From the NCBI GenBank assembly GCA_012799165.1, contig JAAZLU010000022.1:1-13028 (forward strand): 13,028 nt of DNA, given 5' to 3'. This document shows, in pieces, positions 4,974 through 11,541 of this stretch (position 1 is the stretch's first letter; each line of letters starts with the position of its first letter). Under the pieces are notes generated by a model. The model saw nothing but the letters and a program-made list of their open reading frames with translations. It made no database searches and had not been told where the DNA came from. The stretch comes from Clostridiales bacterium (GTDB lineage Bacteria > Bacillota > Clostridia > Peptostreptococcales > Anaerovoracaceae). The position numbers and the translations under genes are program-made.

Positions 4974-6035
4974 TTATTGATGATGCACGCATCTCTTGCC
5001 TGTTCTCTTCGGCAGCACAAAGCATTTGCTGCAGCTGAGGCATCTGGATTCCTCTTGTCCCGCTATGAGTTTGCTGATTAAGTCGGGTTCGCTGATGAAG
5101 GGCCTGCAGATGGAGACCATGTCTATGCCGCGGTCTAAAACTTCGTCCATATCCTTGAAGCTTCTGATTCCTCCAACCAAGATTGCCGGGATATCGACTT
5201 CCTTTCTTACGGCAGCGACTCTGTCCAAGTAATACTTCCGAAGTCCCTGCCTTCCGAGGGCGGTAAAATTGAAGCCGCTGTACTCTATCGCTTCAACTCC
5301 CAAGTCCTTACATTTCTGCGCGACATAAATCAGGTCGTCATAATATGCCTCGTCATTTTCTTCTATATTGGAGTTCACTTTTAAAAATACCGGGAATTCT
5401 TCCCCCAATTCCTTTTTGATGCCGGCGATTGCTCTCTCGCTTATTCTAAATCTGTTTTCTACGCTGCCGCCGTATTCATCCGTCCTTTTGTTGTATACCG
5501 GGTTGAGGAATTGCGAAAACAGATACTGATGAGCTCCGTGAACCTGAACCCCGTCGTAGCCCGCCTTTTTGACTCTGACGGCAGCATCGATGAACTGCTG
5601 AATAATTACTTCTATCTCTTGGGCAGTCAATGCTTTCGGAGTAGCATCCGAGGCCGGAAACGGAATGGGAACTGCCGAGGGTGCCACGGGCGGATTGCCG
5701 TCAAGTTCCATCGCTCCAGCGCCGGCGTGGCTGATCTGCATTATAATCTTCGCTCCGGCCTTATGAACCGCCTCCGTCTGTTTTTTATGGCCGTCGATAT
5801 ATAAATCGGCGCTGATTGAATTTTGATCGAGCGAAACTTTGCCTGCGGGGGTCACGTAGTTGTGAGCTGTAATAATAAGGCCTATATTGTTTGCCGCGAG
5901 AGTTTCGTGAATTTTAATCTGTTCTTCCGACACCGTCCCGTCGTGATTGCCGAAATAGTCCTGGGTCGCCGACCTCACAACCCTGTTCTTGAGCTCGATG
6001 TTCCTCAGTTTGACCGGTTCTAATGCTTTGTTCAT
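4974..6035 (-). CDS. NADH:flavin oxidoreductase, Old Yellow Enzyme family, single-domain
   Basis: A 353-residue FMN-dependent TIM-barrel enzyme. Family signatures seen are the N-terminal LEPVKLRNIELKNRVVRSAT, ISHAGAGA near residue 100, GYDGVQVHGAHQYLFSQFLN around residue 160-180 with the paired His catalytic motif, and NKRTDEYGGSVENRFR. Family members reduce activated C=C bonds or related substrates with NAD(P)H. The chain stops after CLSCSKCF and a final Cys (RCVHHQ), which resembles the cysteine cluster that binds 4Fe-4S in 2,4-dienoyl-CoA reductase, but the second, FAD/NAD-binding half of that enzyme is missing. The Cys spacing is C-x2-C-x2-C rather than the usual C-x2-C-x3-C. The start is the ATG at 6035, since AAGGGAGG is 5 nt upstream of it; an earlier in-frame ATG at 6053 lies before that site. 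The substrate is unknown. Confidence 0.9.
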   Translation of the reverse strand: MNKALEPVKLRNIELKNRVVRSATQDYFGNHDGTVSEEQIKIHETLAANNIGLIITAHNYVTPAGKVSLDQNSISADLYIDGHKKQTEAVHKAGAKIIMQISHAGAGAMELDGNPPVAPSAVPIPFPASDATPKALTAQEIEVIIQQFIDAAVRVKKAGYDGVQVHGAHQYLFSQFLNPVYNKRTDEYGGSVENRFRISERAIAGIKKELGEEFPVFLKVNSNIEENDEAYYDDLIYVAQKCKDLGVEAIEYSGFNFTALGRQGLRKYYLDRVAAVRKEVDIPAILVGGIRSFKDMDEVLDRGIDMVSICRPFISEPDLISKLIAGQEESRCLSCSKCFVLPKRTGKRCVHHQ

Positions 6036-6040
6036 TGCTG

Positions 6041-6048
6041 CCTCCCTT
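6041..6048 (-). promoter_or_regulatory. Ribosome-binding site that fixes the flavin oxidoreductase start
   Basis: AAGGGAGG on the minus strand, 5 nt before the ATG at 6035. It excludes the in-frame ATG at 6053. Confidence 0.8.
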
Positions 6049-6099
6049 AACATTTATTTTAAATTGAAAGAGTACATAAGGTTTTTGTGTATAAACTAT

Positions 6100-6124
6100 C
6101 TATGTGTACATTTTCCTCACATAG
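6100..6124. promoter_or_regulatory. Inverted repeat in the flavin oxidoreductase upstream region
   Basis: CTATGTG (6100-6106) and CACATAG (6118-6124) form a 7-bp inverted repeat with an 11-bp spacer, about 65-90 bp before the start codon. It touches a minus-strand TATACT (6123-6128) that could be a -10, although no good -35 is placed 16-18 bp from it. An operator is plausible but weakly supported. Confidence 0.3.
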
Positions 6125-6153
6125 TATACCGCATTTCAAATCAATCCGCGTGA

Positions 6154-6167
6154 ATTATTGCAATAAT
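6154..6167. repeat. Perfect 14-bp AT-rich palindrome
   Basis: ATTATTGCAATAAT reads the same on both strands. It lies in the 258-bp gap between the flavin oxidoreductase start and the tRNA. The rest of this gap (6129-6247) shows no gene, only this palindrome and a short repeated TCCACCAT (6180-6187 and 6192-6199). It may be a regulator site for the flavin oxidoreductase gene. Confidence 0.4.
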
Positions 6168-6247
6168 AGAAGGGAAATATCCACCATAGTTTCCACCATT
6201 TAATCTGCAATAAACTAATGCATTAAGCTGAAAATTTGATAAAAGAA

Positions 6248-6288
6248 AATCCCTTGAGAATACTGGGGTTCCAGTTGTTCAAGGGATT
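6248..6288 (-). terminator. Intrinsic terminator of the tRNA-Lys gene
   Basis: Arms 6248-6257 and 6279-6288 are a perfect 10-bp stem; ACTGG (6262-6266) and CCAGT (6271-6275) extend the hairpin inside. On the minus strand it is followed by TTTCTTTTATCA. It starts 5 nt after the tRNA 3' CCA. Confidence 0.85.
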
Positions 6289-6293
6289 CTCTC

Positions 6294-6369
6294 TGGTGCG
6301 CCATCAGGGGATCGAACCCTGGACACCCTGATTAAGAGTCAGGTGCTCTACCAGCTGAGCTAATGGCAC
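6294..6369 (-). tRNA. trnK: tRNA-Lys, anticodon CTT
   Basis: A 76-nt tRNA with encoded CCA. The acceptor stem pairs GTGCCAT with ATGGCGC (one T-G pair). The anticodon stem CCTGA/TCAGG encloses the 7-base loop CTCTTAA, giving anticodon CTT, which reads the lysine codon AAG. The T-arm carries GGTTCGATCC and the D-arm AGCTCAGCTGGTAGAGC. It is a single-gene unit with its own promoter and terminator. Confidence 0.97.
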
Positions 6370-6397
6370 GAATACGCTTTACTCAAACGCAAGGTAA

Positions 6398-6426
6398 ATC
6401 TTAACATCGGGTATTTTACTTGTCAA
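6398..6426 (-). promoter_or_regulatory. Promoter of the tRNA-Lys gene
   Basis: On the minus strand a perfect TTGACA (6421-6426) and TAAGAT (6398-6403) are 17 bp apart. The start would be near 6391, about 22 nt before the mature tRNA. A 6-bp inverted repeat, CAAGCA/TGCTTG (6424-6429 and 6433-6438), overlaps the -35; its role is unclear. Confidence 0.8.
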
Positions 6427-6467
6427 GCAGATTGCTTGAAAAATCAGAGAATTTCCCGATTAACCCA

Positions 6468-6496
6468 TTGACAAGGTGTGTAAAAGGCCTTATACT
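6468..6496 (+). promoter_or_regulatory. Promoter of the nifS-nifU-Rrf2 operon
   Basis: A perfect TTGACA (6468-6473) and TATACT (6491-6496) are separated by 17 bp. Transcription should begin near 6503, leaving a 37-nt leader with an AGAGGT ribosome site (6525-6530) before the ATG at 6540. It diverges from the tRNA-Lys promoter. The Rrf2 protein at the end of the operon is the expected regulator, but no clear operator was recognised. Confidence 0.8.
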
Positions 6497-6539
6497 CTCC
6501 ATGGTGAAAATTCAAGCATCATAAAGAGGTTTAATAGAT

Positions 6540-7730
6540 ATGAAAATTTACGCAGATAATGCGGCTACAACGCGCATGAGCAGGCGCGCAATAGAAGCGA
6601 TGATTCCATACATGGAAGAGGTATACGGAAATCCCTCGAGCCTTTACAGCATCGGCCAGGAGGCTAAGGATGCTCTGGAGAGCGCGAGAGAAACGGTCGC
6701 CGGGTGCCTCGGATGCAGCCCGGGGGAAATCATCTTTACTTCGGGCGGCAGCGAAGCGGATAACCAGGCGTTATTCTCCGCTGCGAGCGCCGGCGAAAGG
6801 AAAGGGAAGAAGCATATCATTTCCACGGCCTTCGAGCACCATGCGGTGCTTCATGCCTTAAAGAGGCTAGAAAAAGAAGGCTTCGAGATAACTCTTTTGG
6901 ATGTGAGCGGCTCCGGAGTCGTAAGTCCAAAGCAGGTCGAAGAGGCGATACGCCCCGATACCTGTCTCGTCACGATAATGTATGCAAATAACGAGATTGG
7001 CACCATTCAGCCGATAGCGGAGATCGGAAGAATATGCCGAGAAAAGGGCGTCACCTTTCACACGGACGCCGTGCAGGCTGTGGGTCATGTAAATATAAAT
7101 GTAAAGGACGAAAATATCGACATGCTTTCGCTGTCGGCTCATAAGTTCCACGGTCCCAAGGGCGTGGGCGCGCTGTACTGCAGGAAGGGAATTCCGCTCT
7201 TAAATCTGATCGAGGGCGGAGCCCAGGAAGGTGGAAAACGAGGCGGAACGGAAAATGTCCCCGGAATAATGGGGCTGGCCGCCGCGATGCAGGAGGCATG
7301 CGACAAGATCGACGAGAGCGCGGCGCACATTACGCCGCTTAGGGACAGGCTAATCGAGGGGCTCGAACGCATACCGCATTCGATTTTAAACGGCGACTGC
7401 AAGAAGCGGCTTCCGGGAAATGTCAATTTCTGCTTTGAGGCGATCGAGGGAGAGAGCTTACTTTTGCTGCTCGACGATAAAGGTATAAGTGCATCCTCGG
7501 GCTCGGCCTGCACATCCGGCTCTCTCCATGCGAGCCATGTGCTGCTTGCGCTGGGAAGGGCTGTGGAAATTGCGCACGGTTCGCTGAGGCTGAGCATAGC
7601 CGAGGACATAACGCAGGAGCAGGTCGATTATATGATAAAAGCCGTCGACGAGGTGGTGGCGTACCTGAGGAGCATTTCCCCCGTGTGGCGCGATCTTCAG
7701 GAAGGAAAGAGAGAGTTTATACTCAAATAG
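6540..7730 (+). CDS. nifS: Cysteine desulfurase, NifS/IscS class
   Basis: A PLP-dependent enzyme that takes sulfur from cysteine as an enzyme-bound persulfide and passes it to a scaffold for Fe-S assembly. At 396 residues it is of normal length. Seen are YADNAATT (4-11), the EHHA motif (99-102), DAVQ (176-179), Lys202 in SAHKFHGPKG as the PLP-binding lysine, and the active-site Cys324 in SSGSACTSGS, the group I (NifS/IscS) loop. The sequence type is that of clostridial NifS, used for general Fe-S biogenesis rather than nitrogen fixation. It is the first gene of the operon; nifU follows after 12 bp. The active-site residues are intact. Confidence 0.96.
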   Translation: MKIYADNAATTRMSRRAIEAMIPYMEEVYGNPSSLYSIGQEAKDALESARETVAGCLGCSPGEIIFTSGGSEADNQALFSAASAGERKGKKHIISTAFEHHAVLHALKRLEKEGFEITLLDVSGSGVVSPKQVEEAIRPDTCLVTIMYANNEIGTIQPIAEIGRICREKGVTFHTDAVQAVGHVNINVKDENIDMLSLSAHKFHGPKGVGALYCRKGIPLLNLIEGGAQEGGKRGGTENVPGIMGLAAAMQEACDKIDESAAHITPLRDRLIEGLERIPHSILNGDCKKRLPGNVNFCFEAIEGESLLLLLDDKGISASSGSACTSGSLHASHVLLALGRAVEIAHGSLRLSIAEDITQEQVDYMIKAVDEVVAYLRSISPVWRDLQEGKREFILK

Positions 7731-7742
7731 GAGGATTAAATA

Positions 7743-8171
7743 ATGGCACTTTATAACGAAAAGGTGATGGATCATTTCCGCAATCCCCGTAATGTCGGGG
7801 CGCTTGAGGATGCCAACGGCGTAGGCGAGTCCGGCAATGCGGTGTGCGGAGATATAATGAAGGTATATCTCAAGATAGAGGACGGCATAGTCAAGGACGT
7901 AGGATTTGAGACCTTCGGTTGCGGCAGCGCCATAGCCTCGAGCTCCATGGCTACCGAGTTGATTAAGGGAAAGCCGGTTGAGGAGGCGCTCGAACTCAGC
8001 AATAAGGCTGTCGTCGAGGCCTTGGAAGGACTACCGCTGCGCAAGGTGCATTGCAGCATTTTGGCCGAAGAAGCGATAAAGGCCGCGCTCGAGGATTATT
8101 ACAGGAAGCAAGGCCTTCCGATTCCTCAGAAAATACTCGATTATAAGCCAGCCGTGGAGGAGGATCATTAA
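7743..8171 (+). CDS. nifU: Fe-S cluster assembly scaffold, NifU/IscU type
   Basis: A 142-residue single-domain scaffold on which 2Fe-2S and 4Fe-4S clusters are built from sulfur supplied by NifS. The three ligand cysteines are present: Cys35 in AVCGD, Cys60 in FGCGSAI and Cys104 in KVHCS; Asp37, which promotes cluster release, is conserved. The segment just before Cys104 reads LPLRK, in place of the LPPVK that the HscA chaperone recognises in proteobacterial IscU, and no hscA or hscB is in the window. The GGAGGA ribosome site overlaps the nifS stop codon. The short C-terminal extension (from about residue 124) is usual for the clostridial form. Confidence 0.96.
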   Translation: MALYNEKVMDHFRNPRNVGALEDANGVGESGNAVCGDIMKVYLKIEDGIVKDVGFETFGCGSAIASSSMATELIKGKPVEEALELSNKAVVEALEGLPLRKVHCSILAEEAIKAALEDYYRKQGLPIPQKILDYKPAVEEDH

Positions 8172-8172
8172 T

Positions 8173-8583
8173 ATGATTTCGACAAGAGGAAGATATGCTC
8201 TGCGCGTAATGTTGGACCTTATGGAAAACGGGACGGACGGCAAGTACATACCCCTCAAGGAGATAGCCATGCGGCAGGGTTTTTCGCAGAAGTATCTGGA
8301 GGGGATAATGGCGAGGCTTTCCAAAGCCGGTCTGGTAGATGCCATCCACGGTAAGGGAGGGGGTTACAGGCTCAATCGCAGTCCCGACGAATACAGCGTG
8401 GCCGAGATACTCGTCCAGACTGAGGGAAGTCTCGCACCGGTCGCCTGCCTCGGAGCGGGCGCCGAGCCATGCGATAGAGCCATGGAGTGCAGGACGCTTC
8501 CCGTATGGGACAAGCTCAATATCCTTATAAACGACTATCTTCTGAGCGTAACTTTGGATCAACTTACGGATCACAGAGCTTAA
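8173..8583 (+). CDS. Rrf2-family transcription regulator, IscR-like
   Basis: A 136-residue winged helix protein beginning MISTRGRYALRVMLDL, with the recognition region around GFSQKYLEGIMARLSKAGLV (36-55) and the wing HGKGGGYRLNR (59-69). Three cysteines (92, 100, 106) with spacing C-x7-C-x5-C match the Fe-S ligands of IscR-type proteins, where E. coli IscR has C-x5-C-x5-C. It should sense Fe-S status and regulate this operon. It starts one base after the nifU stop; AGGAGGA within the nifU end is its ribosome site. In many bacteria the regulator is first in the operon; here it is last. Other Rrf2 subfamilies, such as CymR, lack these cysteines, so an IscR-like role is favoured. Confidence 0.92.
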   Translation: MISTRGRYALRVMLDLMENGTDGKYIPLKEIAMRQGFSQKYLEGIMARLSKAGLVDAIHGKGGGYRLNRSPDEYSVAEILVQTEGSLAPVACLGAGAEPCDRAMECRTLPVWDKLNILINDYLLSVTLDQLTDHRA

Positions 8584-8590
8584 AGCCGAC

Positions 8591-8643
8591 AACCCGGACT
8601 CGCCTGGGGTGCACCACACCACAACGCAGCGCGCCGGGTTTTT
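8591..8643 (+). terminator. GC-rich terminator of the nifS-nifU-Rrf2 operon
   Basis: AACCCGG (8591-8597) pairs with CCGGGTT (8634-8640), followed by three more T. CGC (8601-8603) and GCG (8631-8633) can extend the stem past a 3-base bulge. The enclosed loop is long but contains the self-complementary GGTGCACC. It begins 7 nt after the Rrf2 stop. Confidence 0.7.
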
Positions 8644-8667
8644 AAATTCATCAAATTCAGTAAATAA

Positions 8668-8696
8668 TTGCCACTTATAATATTCTGTAATATAAT
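8668..8696 (+). promoter_or_regulatory. Promoter of the zinc-ribbon/UPF0182 unit
   Basis: TTGCCA (8668-8673) and a perfect TATAAT (8691-8696) are 17 bp apart. Transcription should start near 8703, giving a leader of about 32 nt. The segment 8675-8700 is nearly all A and T. Confidence 0.75.
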
Positions 8697-8734
8697 ATTA
8701 TGGATTGTATTCTCATGCTTGTGGAGGGAAATTT

Positions 8735-11518
8735 ATGAAGTGCAAAGTTTGCGGATACGAATTTAACTCGGATCGCGCTTACTGCCCGATGTGCGGGAGC
8801 AAAACCAAAGAAGAGCTGCGAAGCCGGGCAGATGAAGAGATGTCCTGGAACACTTACGATTTCCCAAAGCCGAAGAGGCCCAAGGATATCGAAATGAGCT
8901 GGCCGGATATGGATATCCCCGCCAGAGAGCATATAACGGTCATGAAGAAGGACGGAACGGAGGGATTCATCACCACCGCTTCGGACGATATTCCGAGAGA
9001 GCGGGAGCTTCCCAAGCCTCCGTCTTCAGACTATTGGACTGGCAGGCAGACTCGCGAACAGAGGCGCAGTGAGCCCGCCCGCAGGAGCGGCGAAGTTGTA
9101 GCCGAACGCCCGAAGGAAGAGTGCGAGTTTACATCTTCTGCAAAACCCTCGCAGGGCGCATGGCGCATGCCCGAGATGCAGCCGCAGCCTAGTTGGAATA
9201 TCTTCGACGAGGAGGCACCACGACAGAGTCCACCTAAGAGCGAGCCTCAACAAACGGAAGTGCCTCGGCAGGATCCGCCTCAGGCAGAGCAAGCCCCTCA
9301 GGCCGCTCCGGTCTTTGCCCAGCCGGTCTTTATTCCTCAATATCCCGATCAAATGCAGGTTGCTTGGACGATTCCGCCTCAGGGAAGCGGACAGCCGGTC
9401 TATTTAGCCCAGCCTGCTCAACAGATATATATAACCACAACTCCTCCCGGATATACGGAGCTTAAGCCTTCGGAGGAGAGCAAAGAGAGGCTGGCCTACG
9501 ACGATGTCCGCAGGGAAGATTTCGTGCAGAGGCGCGAAGATATTCAGCTTCCAAGACGCGAGGCTTACTCAGGGCAGCTGCGCACGGAACATCGGCCCCA
9601 AAGGCATGAGGAGTTTTTAACGCGCAAAGATCTGGAAGACTTGGCTCCAAAGCACAGTGCGGCGGATATATTCGAGGGAAGCGAACCCGAGCATTATGCA
9701 AGAATGCTCAAAGAAAAGATAGTCGCCAGAGCCAAGGAAGGCCCGGAAGATCCATTCAAATTTGAGGCAGACGAGTTTGATGATTTGCAGCCGGACGAGG
9801 ACGGGCGTTTCCCGGAGAAATTCTTTACCTTCCATAAGAAGAACGAAGAGTTTCAGCAGTTGCTGAACGAGGAGTACGAGCGTCTGCGCAAGAGCAGGGG
9901 CGGAGACGACGAGATTTTCGATACCCCTGCGCAGTCGTTCTTCAACGATCCTGTTAGCGATGCGACCGGGGATATGCTCTCGGAGTTCGAAAAGATGCTG
10001 CTTTCGGGAACCAGAGATATCGAATCGGAAGCGACGCTCGCGCTCAATAAAAACAGATTGAGAGAAGCAAATAGATATGTAGCCAAGGAAGCTTTTGAGA
10101 GAGCCCGAAAAGGATTCGAGCCTGAAGAGGCGACCGTGGAACTAAGTGCGCCCGAGCGGGAAGCGGCCGATGAGGATCGCGGGGCAGTTTCGAGCGAACA
10201 CAAGAGGAAGCTCGAGGCCATGGCGAAGGCCAGAGAGGCCTACTTTGCAAGCCTTAGCGGCGAAGATTATTCCTTTAAATCTCCGGCCAAGCAAGCTCCG
10301 GCGCAGCAGCCTGCAGCCCCCCAAACCCCCAAGGACTTGGAAAAGACCCGCGAACTCACTTTTGCGGAGATGGAGGAAATACAGGAAAGCGCAGCCCCCT
10401 CGGAAGCCGAAGCAGGGCCCTCCGAGACAGAGCTCGGCGCTGCGCAAATTAAAGACCCGCAGGCCGACGACGCCGAAACTTTTCAGGACGATGGCGACCT
10501 CGGCATCCCGAGGATGCCCGAAGAGCCTACCGACAGCTCGCACGCCGGCGACACTGTCGCAGCCGGCCTGCGAAACCTTCGTGATGCTTTTGCGGACGAA
10601 GAACTTTACGAAGACGAGGGTATCGATGAGCTTTCAGGTAAGGAAGATCTTGAGGAACGTGAAGACGATACTATACCCATAGACGAATATTTCGAGCTCG
10701 AAGGCGAAAGCCCGGATAACGGCGGCAAGGCCGCCGCCATGAGTCGCCTTCTGGATACCGCAGACGACGAGCGGACTACGAGGGGAAGGTCTCACACTTT
10801 CCTGAGCTTTCTTATCGCCGTAATCCTCGTAATTGCCTTGGCGGAGGGGGTCACAATAGGACTTCGCTATTTTGCTCCCGAATCCCAAGCCTCGATCGTA
10901 ATGACGGATGCGGAACAGAAAATTGTCAAATTTTTCAGCAAGGGATTTGACTCCATAAAAGGAATATTCGTAAAGAACGACTCCGAAAAGCCTCAGGAAC
11001 CAGAGCCGGAAAGCGAAAGCAAAGGACCCGCGGAGACGAGCTTCGATCTTTCCTCGATCGTGGAAAAGTACAACAAGAACATAGAGAAAGTCGTCGAAGA
11101 TCTCGGTATAGGCTACGACAGCCAGAAGAATTACGAGGTGGAAGGTCTGGCGGGTTCCGCCCTGCTGGATAATAACGAGGAAAAGGAAAAGGTCTTTGCG
11201 ACCCTCATTGCCTACAACAGCAGTTGGATAGATTATGTGCATTCAAACGGCAGAGAATGCCTGGACTACTTGAAGGCTGACGGCTCTGCTTACAGGAGCG
11301 CCGTCAATTTCGACAAGGTCGGGCTCATCGAGGAGAAATTCGAGAAGCTTTCCATAGGCGAAATTCGCGTAAACGGGGATTTTTATTATGTCTTCGCTGC
11401 GGAGAAAATCTCCGTCACCTCGGAGGGCGTAACCACAAAATCCGATGAGAGCTTAATTTATCAGCTCGTCAAGGTCGGAGACACATTAAAGATTAAAGAT
11501 TATTACACAATCAATTAA
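8735..11518 (+). CDS. Large zinc-ribbon, single-pass membrane protein with a disordered middle
   Basis: A 927-residue protein with three parts. Residues 3-20 form a zinc ribbon (Cys3, Cys6, Cys17, Cys20). Residues 25-685 are mostly low complexity, rich in Glu, Pro, Gln, Arg and Ala, with some charged helical stretches (about 370-530). A hydrophobic segment (689-710) is one membrane span, and about 215 residues follow, predicted to be outside. That outer region has an acidic linker and then a globular-looking part starting near SSIVEKYNKNIEKVVED and ending YQLVKVGDTLKIKDYYTIN, similar in style to the NTF2-like or TcaA-type C-terminal domains of Gram-positive zinc-ribbon membrane proteins. A cytosolic N-terminus is inferred. 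GGAGGG before the ATG at 8735 sets the start; an in-frame TTG at 8705 has no ribosome site. UPF0182 follows after 23 bp. Function is unknown; an envelope-linked scaffold or sensor is possible. Confidence 0.85.
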   Translation: MKCKVCGYEFNSDRAYCPMCGSKTKEELRSRADEEMSWNTYDFPKPKRPKDIEMSWPDMDIPAREHITVMKKDGTEGFITTASDDIPRERELPKPPSSDYWTGRQTREQRRSEPARRSGEVVAERPKEECEFTSSAKPSQGAWRMPEMQPQPSWNIFDEEAPRQSPPKSEPQQTEVPRQDPPQAEQAPQAAPVFAQPVFIPQYPDQMQVAWTIPPQGSGQPVYLAQPAQQIYITTTPPGYTELKPSEESKERLAYDDVRREDFVQRREDIQLPRREAYSGQLRTEHRPQRHEEFLTRKDLEDLAPKHSAADIFEGSEPEHYARMLKEKIVARAKEGPEDPFKFEADEFDDLQPDEDGRFPEKFFTFHKKNEEFQQLLNEEYERLRKSRGGDDEIFDTPAQSFFNDPVSDATGDMLSEFEKMLLSGTRDIESEATLALNKNRLREANRYVAKEAFERARKGFEPEEATVELSAPEREAADEDRGAVSSEHKRKLEAMAKAREAYFASLSGEDYSFKSPAKQAPAQQPAAPQTPKDLEKTRELTFAEMEEIQESAAPSEAEAGPSETELGAAQIKDPQADDAETFQDDGDLGIPRMPEEPTDSSHAGDTVAAGLRNLRDAFADEELYEDEGIDELSGKEDLEEREDDTIPIDEYFELEGESPDNGGKAAAMSRLLDTADDERTTRGRSHTFLSFLIAVILVIALAEGVTIGLRYFAPESQASIVMTDAEQKIVKFFSKGFDSIKGIFVKNDSEKPQEPEPESESKGPAETSFDLSSIVEKYNKNIEKVVEDLGIGYDSQKNYEVEGLAGSALLDNNEEKEKVFATLIAYNSSWIDYVHSNGRECLDYLKADGSAYRSAVNFDKVGLIEEKFEKLSIGEIRVNGDFYYVFAAEKISVTSEGVTTKSDESLIYQLVKVGDTLKIKDYYTIN

Positions 11519-11541
11519 GTGAATCAAAAAGGGGTAATTTT

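Noticed and set aside
2280..8171. Nitrogen fixation, suggested by NifX-, NifS- and NifU-type proteins
   Set aside because: No nitrogenase structural genes, NifB, NifE or NifN are present. These families are widespread in organisms that do not fix nitrogen, and the NifS/NifU sequences are of the general clostridial type.
9853..11242. Long open frames on the minus strand and a second plus-strand frame (10146-10682) inside the zinc-ribbon gene
   Set aside because: They lie opposite or within a gene with a clear promoter, ribosome site and zinc ribbon; their translations are low-complexity shadows without ribosome sites or recognisable domains.
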